DNA of 64,000 nucleotides, from contig CAJQUW010015384.1 in assembly GCA_907163375.1 (NCBI GenBank), positions 186,001 through 250,000 on the forward strand. The letters are read 5' to 3'. Below are positions 13,801-28,800 of the stretch, in pieces (position 1 is the first letter of the stretch; each line of letters opens with the position of its first letter). The translations under genes were made by a program, and so were the position numbers. The stretch comes from Prostheceraeus crozeri. Its lineage: Eukaryota > Platyhelminthes > Polycladida > Euryleptidae. The notes beneath the pieces are model-generated. The model was given only the letters and a program-made list of their open reading frames with translations, was not told where the DNA came from and made no database searches.

Positions 13801-16800
13801 GAATGATGAAGTCTGACTGTACCACAATGTTTCTCAAGCTTATTTTTATCGCTGCACACTCAATGGCTATACATTCGACAACATACGTGCCGTAACATGC
13901 AATTCTTGTCAAATTGCTTGAGCTAATCTGGCAAACAATCCTTACATGTACGATAACCGTCGCCCCACATCGGTTTCCTAGCTGAGTGCATCCCACGGGG
14001 TGGGCGGTTTTTGTCCACCACTGGTATCTCCTGTTTTGACAAATCATCCCGGGTGTTTGAAAGTCCGTACCCGATTTCAATTCATTGTCACCGAGGTTGT
14101 ATTCAATGGATCGTTGCACTTCTTATACGCTTTATCGGAATATCTGATTATGATTCCAAGCTACCATTTAAAACATTGAAGCATGTCATGCCACGTAATT
14201 CATTCTAGAATTCAGACTTCATAAATAGATGAAGATTATAGCTAAATTAAAGAATATCAACAGCTAAAATATTCATGATGATGTTTTATTCAAATTGCAC
14301 TGTTTTCAAACTGTTGGTGGACGACCTGGATCATGCATCAGACTATTCAATTGAATATTGCCATTTGTTCAAATGTCTGTATTTCATATTCATAATTAAA
14401 TAACATGGTAAGCCGTAGTTATCGGAAACCTGGTACCGTGGCACCGATGATGAAGATCGATGCATTACAGCAATGCGACTATAAGATCCTGTCAGATCAG
14501 TTTGAAAAGATGCACGAAAGATGTATCAGTCAAACATCGGTCAGCATGAAGACGGTAAGCGAAATTTAGTGTACATTAAAAGAAGCATTCGGCTATGTGC
14601 AATCCTGAATTCTGTCCTCAGTACCAATTATTCACTTGTAGCATATCTAGACTTAATAATTCAAGTGATGCATTTCCAAAAATGAATTTATTATTCTTTC
14701 ACTACAATGCAAGTGCTGAGTAGAAGCTCAAACTACAAGTGTAGTGTATCAAAGGAAAAATCAGGAATTTCTTTTTCGACTTTGAGACAACATTCACACG
14801 TGCTGTAAGATGAATATAACTCAATTATCTAAAACAAAGAATAATGAACAACAAGGATGTACATGTATACAGATATTCATTCTATGATTGAGAATACTTT
14901 GAATACCATTTGAAGCCGTTTAATAAAGCATTAGACAAGCATTAGACCGTCACTGAAAATATACCACACTTGACGGAGTTCTATTATGTACATTGAACGT
15001 CCAAGCTATTCAATTAATGAGTTGCAAATAATGGTAGCAGAACCATGAAGTCGAGTTCGCGATATATAACAAATGAGGGATCGCCGTATGGCTGGTTGCC
15101 ACGCATACTTAACTATATTTCTCCATTTTCCATTTATTTTCAATAAGTGTGAGATGATCATTGCCGAGTCACACATTCATTCACAGATTATAATCATTAA
15201 GTGGTACAGAAGCATGAATGGTGAGCATGGACTCGCATTTTCGGAGCACTAGGTCTCCAGACTTTAGTCTTCCAACCTCAAGATCACAGTGCTAGTTCCA
15301 GAAATTTCAGTATTTGACAGATGAACCAATATTTGAAAGGTATCAAGAAAAGCCTGAATATGCATGACTACTGATGATTATCATATACACATTTTTCCAA
15401 GTTCCATGTTCGATTTCGAGTCACGAAGTGAGACTGGGACAGGAAGATGTTTAGTTTCTCAATGGGTATAATTGCGAGTTGGAACCCCCGGTTCTTCCTA
15501 CATTATCTGTTACAGGTTTTCCCGGACAAATTCATTTCTACGTCATCCAACTTCAAGATACAGCATGCAGCTTCAATCAACGTCAAGCTACTTCAAAGAA
15601 GCGTCACAGATTTCTATGTTAGATCAAACAAGTTCAAGATACGCCACAAAACTTCGTGATAGCGCTCGCATGTTCGTGAAAAGCAAAGCAGGTTCAATTG
15701 TTAATCAATCAATTTCAATTATCAATAAATTCTATCACTTTTTGATAATCTGACATTGATAGCGTAAAATTTGTTCATGGAAACGATTGCGATCAAAGAA
15801 TGAACCAATTTCAGCCTATTATTTGCATAAATCATAGAACTATATAAGTTTGTGAAGCTATTACACTGTATCTGAATCCTGTGTGACTAGCCTACGTTGT
15901 AGCCTGGCAACTGACATTATACCAATCATGAGCAGCACATACGACACATGGAGTGATGACACCACGAGTGCTTCTCAGAGTTTGTCCCGCTCTCGTGGAC
16001 CGAGGCCAGGTGTACCTCGTGGGCGTTACTCGAAGATCAGCATTGATTTAAAGCAGCGACTTGTTGAAGCTCACGAAAATGGAGCTGATTGGAAGGCTGC
16101 CGCTGAAACACTCAACATAAAAGAGAGCACTGCGAGATCAATCATCCTAAGATATGAGGAAGAAGGATGCGTGGAGGATGTGAGAGGAGGAAGAAGGGAG
16201 AGAAGCATAAAAGTGACAGACGCCGTTATTGATCGCTGTGTGCGAATGATTGAAGAGAAGCCGGACCTGACCTTGAAGGCAATGAAGGAGGCGCTGGCAG
16301 CAGGAGATGCACCCATACTGATCTGAGTCCTCCATTGCCAGAGCACTAGATAGCCGTTTGAAATCCACCAAAAAGTTACAGGTATGTAGTAAAAAATATC
16401 ACGCAAAATATCATTCAATGCACATTACATCAACATTTTCTCTCTTCTTTATTACAGGACTGCCCAAGTGCACGAAATTCCGATCGTGTGAAGCTGCTAA
16501 GAAAGGAGTTCGCTAGGTGGTACATGGAGGAATCCGATCGAACCCTTGTGTACGTGGACGAGACCTGTTTCAACCTCTTCACAAGGAGAACAAGGGGCAG
16601 ATCTCAAGTGGGTCGACCAGCTGTCCGACAGCTTCAATTCACACGTGGTCGGAATCTCAATCTGTGTTTGGCAGTTGCTGCGGATGTTGGCATCGTCTAT
16701 TACGAAATTCGTCGAGGCACCAACACAAAACAAGATTTCCGTAACTACATGGATAATTTGGATCGAGTGCTGGAATCACAAGCGGTGGAGAATTGTTTCG

Positions 16801-19800
16801 TGATCATGGACAACGCCCCATCCACATCGACGCTTCCTCTTTTGTAGCAACCGTGCGGAAAATACCACCATACTCTCCGTTTCTCAATCCAATTGAAAAC
16901 TGCTTTTCCATCATTAAGTTGCGGTTGAGAGAGAAGCTGCGCGAGGCAGCAACAGTGCGAAGGATTGCAGATGTTCCAACTCACACCTCTGTTTCAGAGC
17001 ACCGCATTTCTGTTCTACAAGGCATTGTGGAAGAAATCCTACAAGACCAAACAATTTCTGGTGGGAAGGTAGCACGCATGCAGAATCACATTATTACTTA
17101 CTTGGACAGGTGCCTAAATTGTCGCGACATTGTTGTTTGATTATGAAAATAGTGCTCCTTTTCTGACTCTGTGTTCTGAATGCGAATTTCATGGGTTTTC
17201 ATTGTACGAATTTAGTGGGTTTTCATTGATATCTTATATTTCTATACATAAATCTAAACACCTTACCCTTTGAAATTGGAAATGAAAGGGGCTTCCGTTC
17301 CTAAATCATAAATATTATTTCTGCACATGAATCTGCATACCTTATTTTTGAAATTGGTTGCACTATCTTGAACTTGAATACTTTAACACGAACCTGCTTT
17401 CATTAAAATTGAAGCTTAAGTGACGTATAATTGAAATAGGTTCAACTATCTATGGTCTTTGAAATTGCTTGACGTATCTTGAACTTGTATGCATTATGAG
17501 TGAACTAGCTCGGGAAAACCTGTAAATTGGAACCGTTTACCTCTTGATTGCTAATCCAAGTTGCCATTGATTCATGGGAGCAACGTTTTATACTTACAAG
17601 AAATTTGCAGACGTAATCACCAACACAAAAAATGTTTCAGTTACTTGGTCTTCATTGATTAGATTTGAACGAGTGACGTTGAAACTAGATGGCATGCAAC
17701 CACATGCTGGACTATCCGAAAGATTTAACCAGGGAGGTATTGCTGCAGAGATAGATTCATTTGCGTGTGGGTTAGTCTAGAGAGGACATAATCCTATCCT
17801 ATCCACTGTATGCAATGGTAGCAAGCGATAGAGATTGATATAGCGATGCGTCTATCTATTTGGCTTTCGTGACTGGTCAAGCGTGCGCCTTGCAGAAGCA
17901 GCTCGAATCAGCGAGTACACGAACCTCAACAGTCAGATTGCAGGCAGGCCTGTCAAGTGAAAGTACGTACCTGCGACTAATTTTTTCTTGGTGACAAATT
18001 CTTTAAATGAAACATTATTTACACCGTTAGACTCCTCACGATCTAAATTTACTGATTGTGTACGTATAATGTGATGTCAATCTTCAGGTTTGTCAGAATT
18101 CAGACTTGAATTTGCATTACGCTCAATGGAAATTGATCTTCTTGTCCCTTGTGCCTAGTTCTGACCGTGACCATCAGTACTGAAGAATGTCATCTCTCGA
18201 CACAAACACGTAAACAAGACAATTTATCCCTGTGGGTAGTACACAGTGCATCTCGCATTATTGGTAACAGATGCTACTGTCGTCCTGTGGTTAGAAGATG
18301 GTCAACTTTGTACTTTAGCTCTCTTTCATACTTTCAGGATTCAGCACTCAATGTACATTATAGACTGCTAACTATCTGACTGACGTTGACAACATGGAAG
18401 GAATTCTATGTATGTTTTACATGTATATGTAATACGCGCGCACAGATTTCATCCTGCGGCTCATGCAGATTCCCATCAAAGTTCTACTCTTAGTGTCAAT
18501 GAGCACAACAGAATCCGTGCAAATGTTTTACCTCGCGGAGGATGGCCGTATCATTCTGCAATAAAAAAGTTAGGATTCATGTTAAAAGCCCCGTTACCAT
18601 CTAACACAGGCATGGACAACCAAAATGAACAGGATTGGCCGCCAATCCAATGAAATGGCCCAACGCATATTCAGAAAATCCCGCTGATCACGTACTTGAA
18701 GGGACCTAAATAATTGCGAAGTAATAGCGGAAGCATGAAAATATTTGATGTGGCAGTATAACCATTCCTACTACACTTGTGCAAATTGTGGGACGGGTAC
18801 ATATACTTCGCATGTGAGGGAAATTGATTGACCCAGAGTACAGTAAGTGAATAAATGCACTTCTGTACAAGTAATTCAAATCACACTGCGTTCAAGAGTA
18901 GAGGACACATTGGAGCATAAGTGTTTCTGTTAGCTTGGAGGAGCTCAAAGCGCACCGCACCCTATCGTCAAGATAAATAAATGACATTCATTTGTCCTGA
19001 CGATCAGTTGAAGTGCACTTTAAAAGGCCTCGAATGCTAGTGAGAATTATCTTATAATACTATAATGAGTAAAATAAAGCCTTAGAAATTTTGCAAATCA
19101 GTACTTTGTCGCAATTTCTACTACGATCAGTGTCACACAGTCTCGTTTGACTTTTGCCATCCTCTATAAATCTCATCCTTTTCCTTATTGCAAGTTACCT
19201 CCTCCTCCTTGTTCACATATAGTTAATACTACATGGCTTGCTGTTCGAGTCTTAGCTTGTTCTCCGAAGTTAACTGCACCAAGATAAGACGTTGATTCAT
19301 TGACACAAGATAATAGCAGGAGCTTGTGAGAAAAGTTAAAACTGCGCAATTCGCAAGAGTAATGATGTCAGCTGCTACACATTTTAAAATGCCAAAAATG
19401 ACAGAGAAGTTATTTACAGTTGTTACACAAATAAAGCATTAATTAGCATTAAAAGACATCAATAAAAAATCAGAAACAAATAATCAAGTTAAAGTATCAA
19501 GTTAATTTCAAGACATGATAGGGTCTTTCTGTGCACATGACATCGGCTTGACCTTTTTGATGGCACACTTTCAGCCACCGAAAAATGCAACCTTGTCTTG
19601 GGGCTCCTTACCATTTTGAATCCATGATCAGCTTGTGATTAAATTTCTAACTTAATATAGAATCTAGACATTAATAGGATTATTCAAATTTTTAACTACT
19701 CAGTCATGAATTTTCAAGGTTAGTAGGTGTTAATAACGAAATTATAACCGGGTCGCCTTCAATTATCATTCGCAGATCACTATCAACAAAGCCCTGTGGT

Positions 19801-22800
19801 ATTTAGGTTGCCCATGCCTGATATAAAATCAATTCTAAAGCTATTGCTAGTACCTCATTTTCACAATTAGGCTGAAAGGGAAATGTTCATTGATTTTCAT
19901 CATGGATAGGTGATACATCGGTGTGAGAAGCTCATTTTATCCATTCAGAAAACTCACATCAGTGGAATTGATTAGTTGGTGACGATTATACACAGCACCC
20001 CAAGTAGCTAAACCGATTGCTACAAAAGAGTTGTCATTGGTACTGGCCAAAGAATAATCGCGAACGGCTTCTCCAACCAATTTAGCAACGCCAAGATTGA
20101 ATCCAGAAGTGATGAACCACGTACCTGTAACAGAAATGTATGATGGGAATTCGATGGAATTGTCCAAGAAAAGAAGAGTAAGTCAGAAATGCATCGCAAT
20201 AAAGTGTCTTTCCGAATTTTGCTGCTGAAACGCAATGCTGGTACCAGACACACCCGGCGGGTAACGGCCGTCAAACGAAAAAAAATACGAGCCCTTAAGC
20301 ACGTGTATTTTTGGAAAGTTTGCATGTCACAGATATCATGTATGTCAGCCAACAAAATCATCTATGATTTTAAGGCCAAATAATGTATTGCGAACAGATA
20401 TAAAGTCGACCATTTCCTTTCATTTGAGACTATTTTTATGCCAATAAGTTACCTGTACGTCAAAGTATGACCTCATAATTCAAAATGGCCGCCATAATTA
20501 CGAAAATCTCCTGTAACCCGAAAACAAATAAATTTAAGGCCTAGGCATTTACATAGTGTCAACACATAAGTGTCTATTTCTCCTAACATATCTACCGCAT
20601 CTTACACGAATAAATTCATGGCAGGGATAGAAAATCCGACAGATATCTGTCGTAATGAACCTTGATAGCGCATACATTCGAGAGCGCGCAATTTTTAGAA
20701 AACAATGTTTTCTACGCAGTGACAAATAAAATGGGTGGTGATAAGGTGAAGTGTTAACATATAATTGTTCCATATTTTGATTGGTTGATTGGAGCTTTAC
20801 CGCACTTCTCCCATGTGGTGGCAAAATTCCTGTGGATAGACTCGCTCGGTTGTTGAAGTTTAACAACGTTCGACTTGCTCGCCTTGGAAAAGACCTCTCG
20901 CCAGACTTGGCTACTTCAATTACCGAATTCCGAACTGTTAACTTCGATCTTGGGAGCAGCGTCACGACAGCTGCTCATGTACTTGTAATATTTAGCCATG
21001 TGGCACAATTTTGTCGATTCCACCAATCGTCTTTGGGAAAAATAGTTGACAAGCGAGCGAGTCTGTCCACAGGAATTTTGCCACCTTATGGGAGAAGTGC
21101 GGTAAAGCTCCAATCAACCAATCAAAATATGGAACAATTATATGTTAACACTTCACCTTATCACCACCCATTTTATTTGTCACTGCGTAGAAAACATTGT
21201 TTTCTAAAAATTGCGCGCTCTCGAATGTATGCGCTATCTTAAAGGTTCATTACGACAGAGATCTGTCGGATTTTCTATCCCTGCCATGAATTTATTCGTG
21301 TAAGATGCGGTAGATATGTTAGGAGAAATAGACACTTATGTGTTGACACTATGTAAATGCCTAGGCCTTAAATTTATTTGTTTTCGGGTTACAGGAGATT
21401 TTCGTAATTATGGCTACCATTTTGAATTAGGTCTATAACGTCATTGTTAGACATATACATATATGTAACTTACTGGCAGATCACTAATCACAAATGAAAG
21501 GAAATGGTCGACTTTATATCTGCTCGCAATATTATTATTGGGTCTTAAAGTCACTTATTTTCGGGGTACAGCAGATTTTCGTAATTATGGCGGCCATTTT
21601 GAATTATGAGGTCATAATTTGACGTACAGGTAACTTATTGGCATAAAAATAGTCTCAAATGAAAGGAAATGGTCGACTTTATATCTGTTCGCAATACATT
21701 ATTTGGCCTTAAAATCATAGATGATTTTGGTGGCTGACATACATGATATCTGTGACATGCAAACTTTCCAAAAATACAGGTGCTTAAGGGCTCGTATTTT
21801 TTTTCGTTTGATGGCCGTTCCCGTCAGGCGTGCTCAGCAAAGAACTGCAATATCGGATATGGTATTAAGTGATTGAAGAATGCAATAATCGTCCACGCAC
21901 CTGAGACAAAAGCAGTGCCTTACTGGCAAATACTCTCAACAAATGGTCTGGTGGCCTTATGGTGGGAGGGTGTGCGAGCATGCCTCTCCTTTCATTAAAA
22001 CGTAGCTGATTTGAATCTGTCCCCTGCTTAAAAGTCTCTTTAAGGCGAAGCGTTTCCAGATTCCATAAATGTATTTTTCAGTGTCATGTACTTGCATTTG
22101 GGAATTTGCGTTCATCATTAAGCCACTCACACCAGCTTTACAATGAGTTCGGAATGTTAACAGAAACAAAGAAATACATAGGCTACGAAGACGGAGAAAA
22201 TCCGATGTCGTTTACTGAAATCAAATGAACACAAAATATCCTTCCTATCCCATCTGAGTAGATAAATATGTGACACAATGAAATCTAAATAGATGCTGAT
22301 AACAAATATTAAGTATAAAACCATGACACAAGAATCTAGTGGTGAGAGTGCGTGCCACTGCAATGCAGCAAAAGGCGCAAGAAAAGGTCAGCTCACTCTG
22401 GTGAAGCCATCTCAGTTTAGAAAGTGGGGGTTTAAAAACAGAACTGTTTCCTATATCAACCCTGGGTAAGAAAATTCATTTCCATTAAATTTATACTTTC
22501 CTATTAGTATTAGTGAGTCTCGTGTATTCGTTATTCAATTTTCGATAATGATGCAATATGAATTTCATCATCGCCTGTGTTTGGTTTTGTTTACCGGAAT
22601 TCTGGCTAAGAACAAGTTTTAGAAATAAATTTACTGGAATTCATGATTGTTGATAATTGAGTTTTAATAATTCGCATTAGTGTTGTCATTTTGTCGTCAT
22701 GATGTCGCATTATTATTGTAGAAAATCTTTGTACCTCAATTTATTATTGAATGAAATTTGAAATGCAAGATTATCTTCACAGATGCATATAATTCACAGT

Positions 22801-25800
22801 TTCTTTCAAAGGAAAATTGCATCTGGTTTTCGCAGGAAAAATCGAGATTTTTGACTTAACGTCATGCTACGTGTGAATATGTTATTAGAGAAAGAGAGAC
22901 AAACACACGAAAACATAATTGAAGTTGACAGAGGGAGAATCACGGTTCGACGATGTTGTTTATTCGGTTGCAGGCTACTAGTCCGGCAGCCAGAACGAGT
23001 TTCTGCAGGAACAAGGTCGAAAGTGAGACCCTATGCCTACTTCGAATCGGTACGTCTGCCGAGTTCTAGTGAGATCCTCTTGTCAGACATGATCAAAGAA
23101 AAACACATGTAAATCCAATGGGACACAGATTGCAGCTTTTAGCTAAAATGAAATTCTGTATGTTTTCTCTAATTAAACGATAAGTACTAAGCTCAGAGAC
23201 ACAATTTTTGGCATGGAATGTCTTCAGGTCATTTCCTTCCATGTTCATGCACTCTTATCTATAAAGATAAAAACATTTACATTTGGCGAGCTTCTCAATG
23301 TCGGCAAACACAAACATTTTCAGCAACTTTATCCACATTCAACCACATTCTCGCATACATCACCGATCCGAAGCTTCATATTATCACATGTACATCATAG
23401 GAAATGACCTAAAGACATTCCATGTCAAAAATTATGACTCTGGGCTTAGTACTTTTCGTTTAATTAGAGAAAACATACAAAATTTCATTTTAGCCAAAAA
23501 CTGCAATCTGCGTCCCATTGGATTTACATGTGTTTTTCTTTGATTTTGTCTGACAAGAAGAGGAACTCACTAGAACTCGGCAGACGTGCCGATTCGGAGT
23601 AGGCATAGGGTGTACATCATTCTGTGAAAGTCTCACTTTCGGCATCGTTCCCTGCAGAAACTCGTTCTGGTTGCCGGGCTATACACGTTTCGACAGTTAC
23701 TTCGATCCTGTTCACGCCAACTCCAACTGGTGTCATTTGCAGTTCCTACCACAGACAATACTGTGTGCCCGGTTTTACAAATTTCCAGCTTCAACAGTAA
23801 TTTTCCCGGCAACCGACCATAAATGGAAGAAACATACCGTAAAAAATTACTGAGAGAATCAAAGATTTGTTAATGATAATGAGATTCTTCTTTCAGATAG
23901 TTGTCTTTGATGCCCTCAGAATATACAGTGACTCGACACATTTTTCATAATATTAGAAAACTTAGAAATACTTTTAAACCACAGTGGGTGTAGTTTTATT
24001 AGTGATCAACCAGCAAATATTTTCGTGTGGCATGAGCTTGATTAATACTATAATCTGTTCATTTATTCAGTGCAGTTTTTCTCACTATTCAGAAAAATTA
24101 AACAGACCGGAAGAGTGGCAGCCCTGGCAAGAGCTGAAAGACCAGATGATGCAGAAAATATTGTGATTAAATTATTTCCAGGAAATCTATAAATTTTCAA
24201 TGACTACATCAACAGCATCAGACTTACGAGCAGCACTTGACACATTCATTAATCCCTTTTTCAAGGCCACACGAAGTCGTTGAGTCATTGGAACCATCTT
24301 CTTCGCGCCACCATTGATGGAGAGAACAATCTTTGGCTCTGGTACGCCCCAATGGTTGATCATGAGATCCCAGATAGTATCGAATTCTTTCATCAGTGCG
24401 TTCACCCGAATATACTGCAGAATAATTAACACTTTATTAAAGATGGCACCTCCCACGTTTTCAAATTCATATAAAACAGGCGTATATTTCAGAAACACTT
24501 AGCAGAGGGTTATATCAATCCAAAAGCAAAGTTTATTTTTTAAAAAAAAATATAGATTGAAGTGTGAAGCGTAAGCGATGAGCTAAATTGGGAATAAAAC
24601 AGCTTGTCACCACAAATACGATTTTTGTAGAAGCATCTACAGATCATGCTGTTTCATATGACTGGTCATTTTATATTCAGAACCTAACCATTCCCTGCAC
24701 AGCTTCTTTCCAGCTCGGAGAGTATAACAATGGCGATATTAGTCGTTCACTTCACTCAAACAATATCTGACGATCAGAGATCGCTCACGCTTTACACTTG
24801 CACCTCCTAGTCATGGCGCACAAATCCAAGCTGCATAAAGCTTTGCATGCAGATAGGAAGTACACTTATTCATTAAAATCTGAAGTTTTGCAGCTATTTA
24901 AACAGTTTCACAGGTTCTACAAATAGGAAAACCTAGGGAAGATTAACTATAAGCATCAAGGATGTAATGACAAGAAAAAGTGGCTACCGTAGGTTTAGCG
25001 CCAGCGCGGAGACGTCCATAACCATGAAGTTTGATTCTTCCATGTGCATTAGTTGGATGAAGACTTGTATGCTTGTCTGAACTCCACGACGTATCAGGTC
25101 CGGTTGGAATCTTATTTGTAGTGTGCCAGTTTTCATCCCGATTACAACCGCATTTCTGACTGTAGTAAGGAGATGATCGTATCAATTAGCGTCTACTGAC
25201 AAGGAACGGAAAAAGACAACTCACGTTCGAGGGTTCTTTATAAAATACTTGCAATTCCTCATGAAAATATTTCGCTCCACGAACTCAATAATGTTGTTCT
25301 GCAAAAAGAAAAATACAGCACATGATACTTTTCTTCTTATTACAAAATTAGGAAGTGATAGGAATGATTAGGTGTTGTCATTGAGAACGTTTATCTTGCT
25401 AAAATATATGGTCCTCTTACTGACTCTGATCTCTTATTGGATAAACAGTTTCAAAACTGTTACTTGAATGAAGAACGTAAGATTAATTATGTGCTTTACA
25501 ATCTGAGACAAGCGAAACCTCAAACGAAGATCTTTTAGGTTATCTACTGTTCCATGACCATTTGATCACTTTATGACGAAACAGCGATTGGACTCACTGC
25601 TCAAATTGATTGAATATTCAATGTTCATTGGAGCACCCCAACGCAACATTTGAGACTCCTGTGAATGTCTGTGAATGTCAAGGCAAGAAGAGCATTAGCT
25701 CGTGAGCATCCATTGAAATCACAATGAAAAATTATATTACGTCAGAGGTCGGCAACCTACGGTCCGTGAACCCTTCTGATTCTTGCGGCTCCTTTTCACA

Positions 25801-28800
25801 ATTGTGAGAATTTACACGTGCGACCCACGCGGTACACATTACAGAAGTTTTTGCAAAACTGATTACTTGCCTTGTAATTCCCCGTTTATCGTCCTTATCC
25901 ACGTTGAACGAGGTGAGACGGTTGTTGCTTTTGAATGGCAAGACTATACTACATCTGATCGTAGACCATTGCTGCATTTAAGTCTAGAGCTCGCTGATAA
26001 TCGGAGACAACTTGTGACCATGCTTTCCTTTGTCTTCTGCCTTCGCCACCAAGCTGGAAAGACCTCCTCGTCCAGTCATCTCTCCTCATAATGTGGCTAT
26101 ACCACTGCAGCCGTCTTCTTCGCAGAATGTCTGAAGCGCCGACTAGGTTAATCTTCCTTTGGTCTTCACTACTGTATCCATGGAAATAACTATTCAGTCT
26201 GTAATGATTTACTACTTCTGGGGTGCGGCCCGCGAGAAGGTTAAACTCGATTCAGTGGCCCACAGGCTGGTAAAGGCTACTGACCCCTGATCTACGCTAG
26301 CTAACACTATCTACAAGACCAATGCAAAAAAGGCATTCCGAGCGGTTTAACCATGATAAGATTTGCTCTTTTCTCTCGTTTTCTTGCGTTTTTTTAATTG
26401 TTTCCTTGTATGCTGACTTTTTATTTGTTTCCATTTCCACATGTATAGCCACTTCCGAATCAGTATGCTGTGCAATACAGATTACAAAGAAGGAAGACAG
26501 TTTTGGTGAGCTCGAATGTGCTTTATAGACGTACAGATATTCGGGCGGAAACTTGGCCAAGTACAGATTCAAATACAAACAAAGGCTTCGGCCGAGACTT
26601 TGTGTGTCTCTAATATGCATTTGAGCTCACCAAACCCGTCTTCCTTCTCTACACTTGTACATCTCGATGGCACCGTTTAGTGACAAACTTGACTGCACAA
26701 TAAAGTATTTTGAATTATTGTTGCTATCACCATTATACAATGCAACAGATGAATCGCAATTGATAGTCAAATGATACTATGTGAAAATAGTCATGCTTTA
26801 TTAGTCAACAACACACATGACAGGAAGATGTCACGACTAGAAGAAATCTAAATTGCTCGTCTCACCTTGCACTCCGTTCCACCTCAAGTCCCATTTACAG
26901 TACACTCGAAATATCTATTCAAAGCGAAATCCAACAATATCTGTAACGTCTGTAAAACTCGATGAAAATGCTCACGGAATTATTTATGCACCCCCACCAA
27001 CTTTAGTAAAGACACAGTATTTCTAAAACAAATAATGAAGAATATTCTTAATGAAGAATTATTACTACAATATGTTCTACGTCGTTCAAGAATTATGTAA
27101 TCGCTTTTTTCGAGATTTCGAAGCCCTCTCATCAATAGTCGGTTCCGTAATCGCCGTTGACCCCTAAACAACGCCGATTGCGTGATCACCGGCCCAACAC
27201 TCCCTCCTATACATAGATCGAAGATCTGATTTTTCGCTATTTTAGTTGCGATTGTAATCTCCATGCGAGTGCTAACAGGTTTCATTCATCATTCATTTGA
27301 AAGGCCGGTAGGCCTGTGTGTACAGGGCATATGTAGATGAGACCTAAACGCCGCGTAGCATCATCCTTTCAAGCTGTAGTTGCCATATAATGTAGGCCTA
27401 ATTGACTTCCAGTCTTGACATTTTTTGCAAGCTTCATCTAGGAATAGGAATTGTGTTACACACAAATAAATTTGCACTCGAGCGGATAAATGTACTTGTA
27501 TGTTAGGAATCCTTGCATCAGCCATGAATTGGAAGGTTGCATATTACTAAACATAACTTTGGCAACACAACAATTGGAATTGAAAGTTAAATAAAGATAT
27601 TGGAAACATTTATACTTACTCAATGTGGAAAAACATTGGCTATCGAATAACATCATGTTTGAAATCGTATTCATAAACATCGAGTACTACCAATAAAAAG
27701 GATGTCACGTCTAAGAGTTATATTTAACAGTTTAAAGGTGCTTGATATCGGAATGACTAACAATAGACTAAAGCCATAGCTAAATCACTGGACCCATAAT
27801 ATGTTAAACTGCTGATAAAAGAAAATGAACGACGGGCAAATAATAATAACTTTTTCTCCTAACGATTTCGTAATCGCTGTCTCAAGCTCCTCTCCCTCGT
27901 AATCGCCCATAATGATTTCGACGACCCCCCCCTAAGCGATCACGTAATTCTTGAACGATCCCATCGTGGAATTATCATTCCACTCAATCTTTTCATAATT
28001 GATGTGCAAATTCAATGAACAACAGGATACGGTAGCGAAGTAATTTTAGTGACGTGATTGTTACTCCAGAAACTACTTGGATCCTTCCAATAGTAATAGC
28101 AGAATCACTATACATGCAACATAAAGTAAAATATGCTGTAGAAACTGATCCCATGATATACATGTATGTACATGTGAAACGAAACACACTTGTTGATTAG
28201 AAGAAATCTCTCGCTCACCTGGACAAATTTCGACCAATTAATCAGGATGCGCGCAGCAATTTACACAAACCAGGTTTTATAATAATAATAATAGATCTTT
28301 ATTCGTCAAAACATATGGCGGTAATGACATGATGGAATTCAATGCAGTGGCAAATTCATGAATGTACAGAATACTTTACAAAGGAGGAATTGCACATGGC
28401 AGAGCGTCGACGGAGCGGTAGAAGGTGCCTGGTGTGTCTAATACAGGTCTTCTGGTCGCGTGTGATGAAAAAATCTGCCAGCGGATGAGTCTCTTTGTCT
28501 CTTGCAATTTTACGTATAAGTTTCACACATGATTTGTCTAACATGTTCTGCAGGCTGGGGACATTTGCAGATACAGATGCGATCCAAATGAACAAGCTTT
28601 TTAAATTGGTTGGCATTTACATCACAAATAACTGGCCAACAAAAGCAATGTGGCAGAACACGAAACTGATGTATGCTTGCCAAATAATGTGACCGGGGTT
28701 GCCGTTCTTTTTCAGGCGCTTAACTATTGACAAGGCTCGACAACATTTTGCATACAGACAAGTGAATTGTTTTTCCCATCTCGCATCAGCTGAGAAGACG

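Noticed and set aside
13655-14119. 154-codon minus-strand frame with a faint RNase H pattern (ECIAIECAAIKI, VVQSDF)
   Set aside because: Only a loose resemblance, no full catalytic set, no neighbouring retroelement parts. Not enough to call.
20549-21242. Two long frames encoding the same protein text on opposite strands
   Set aside because: Mirror images produced by the foldback arms.
26490-26650. Inverted pair around TTTGGTGAGCTCxAATG
   Set aside because: Arms of only about 33 bases with no target duplication or second copy; noted but too little to annotate.
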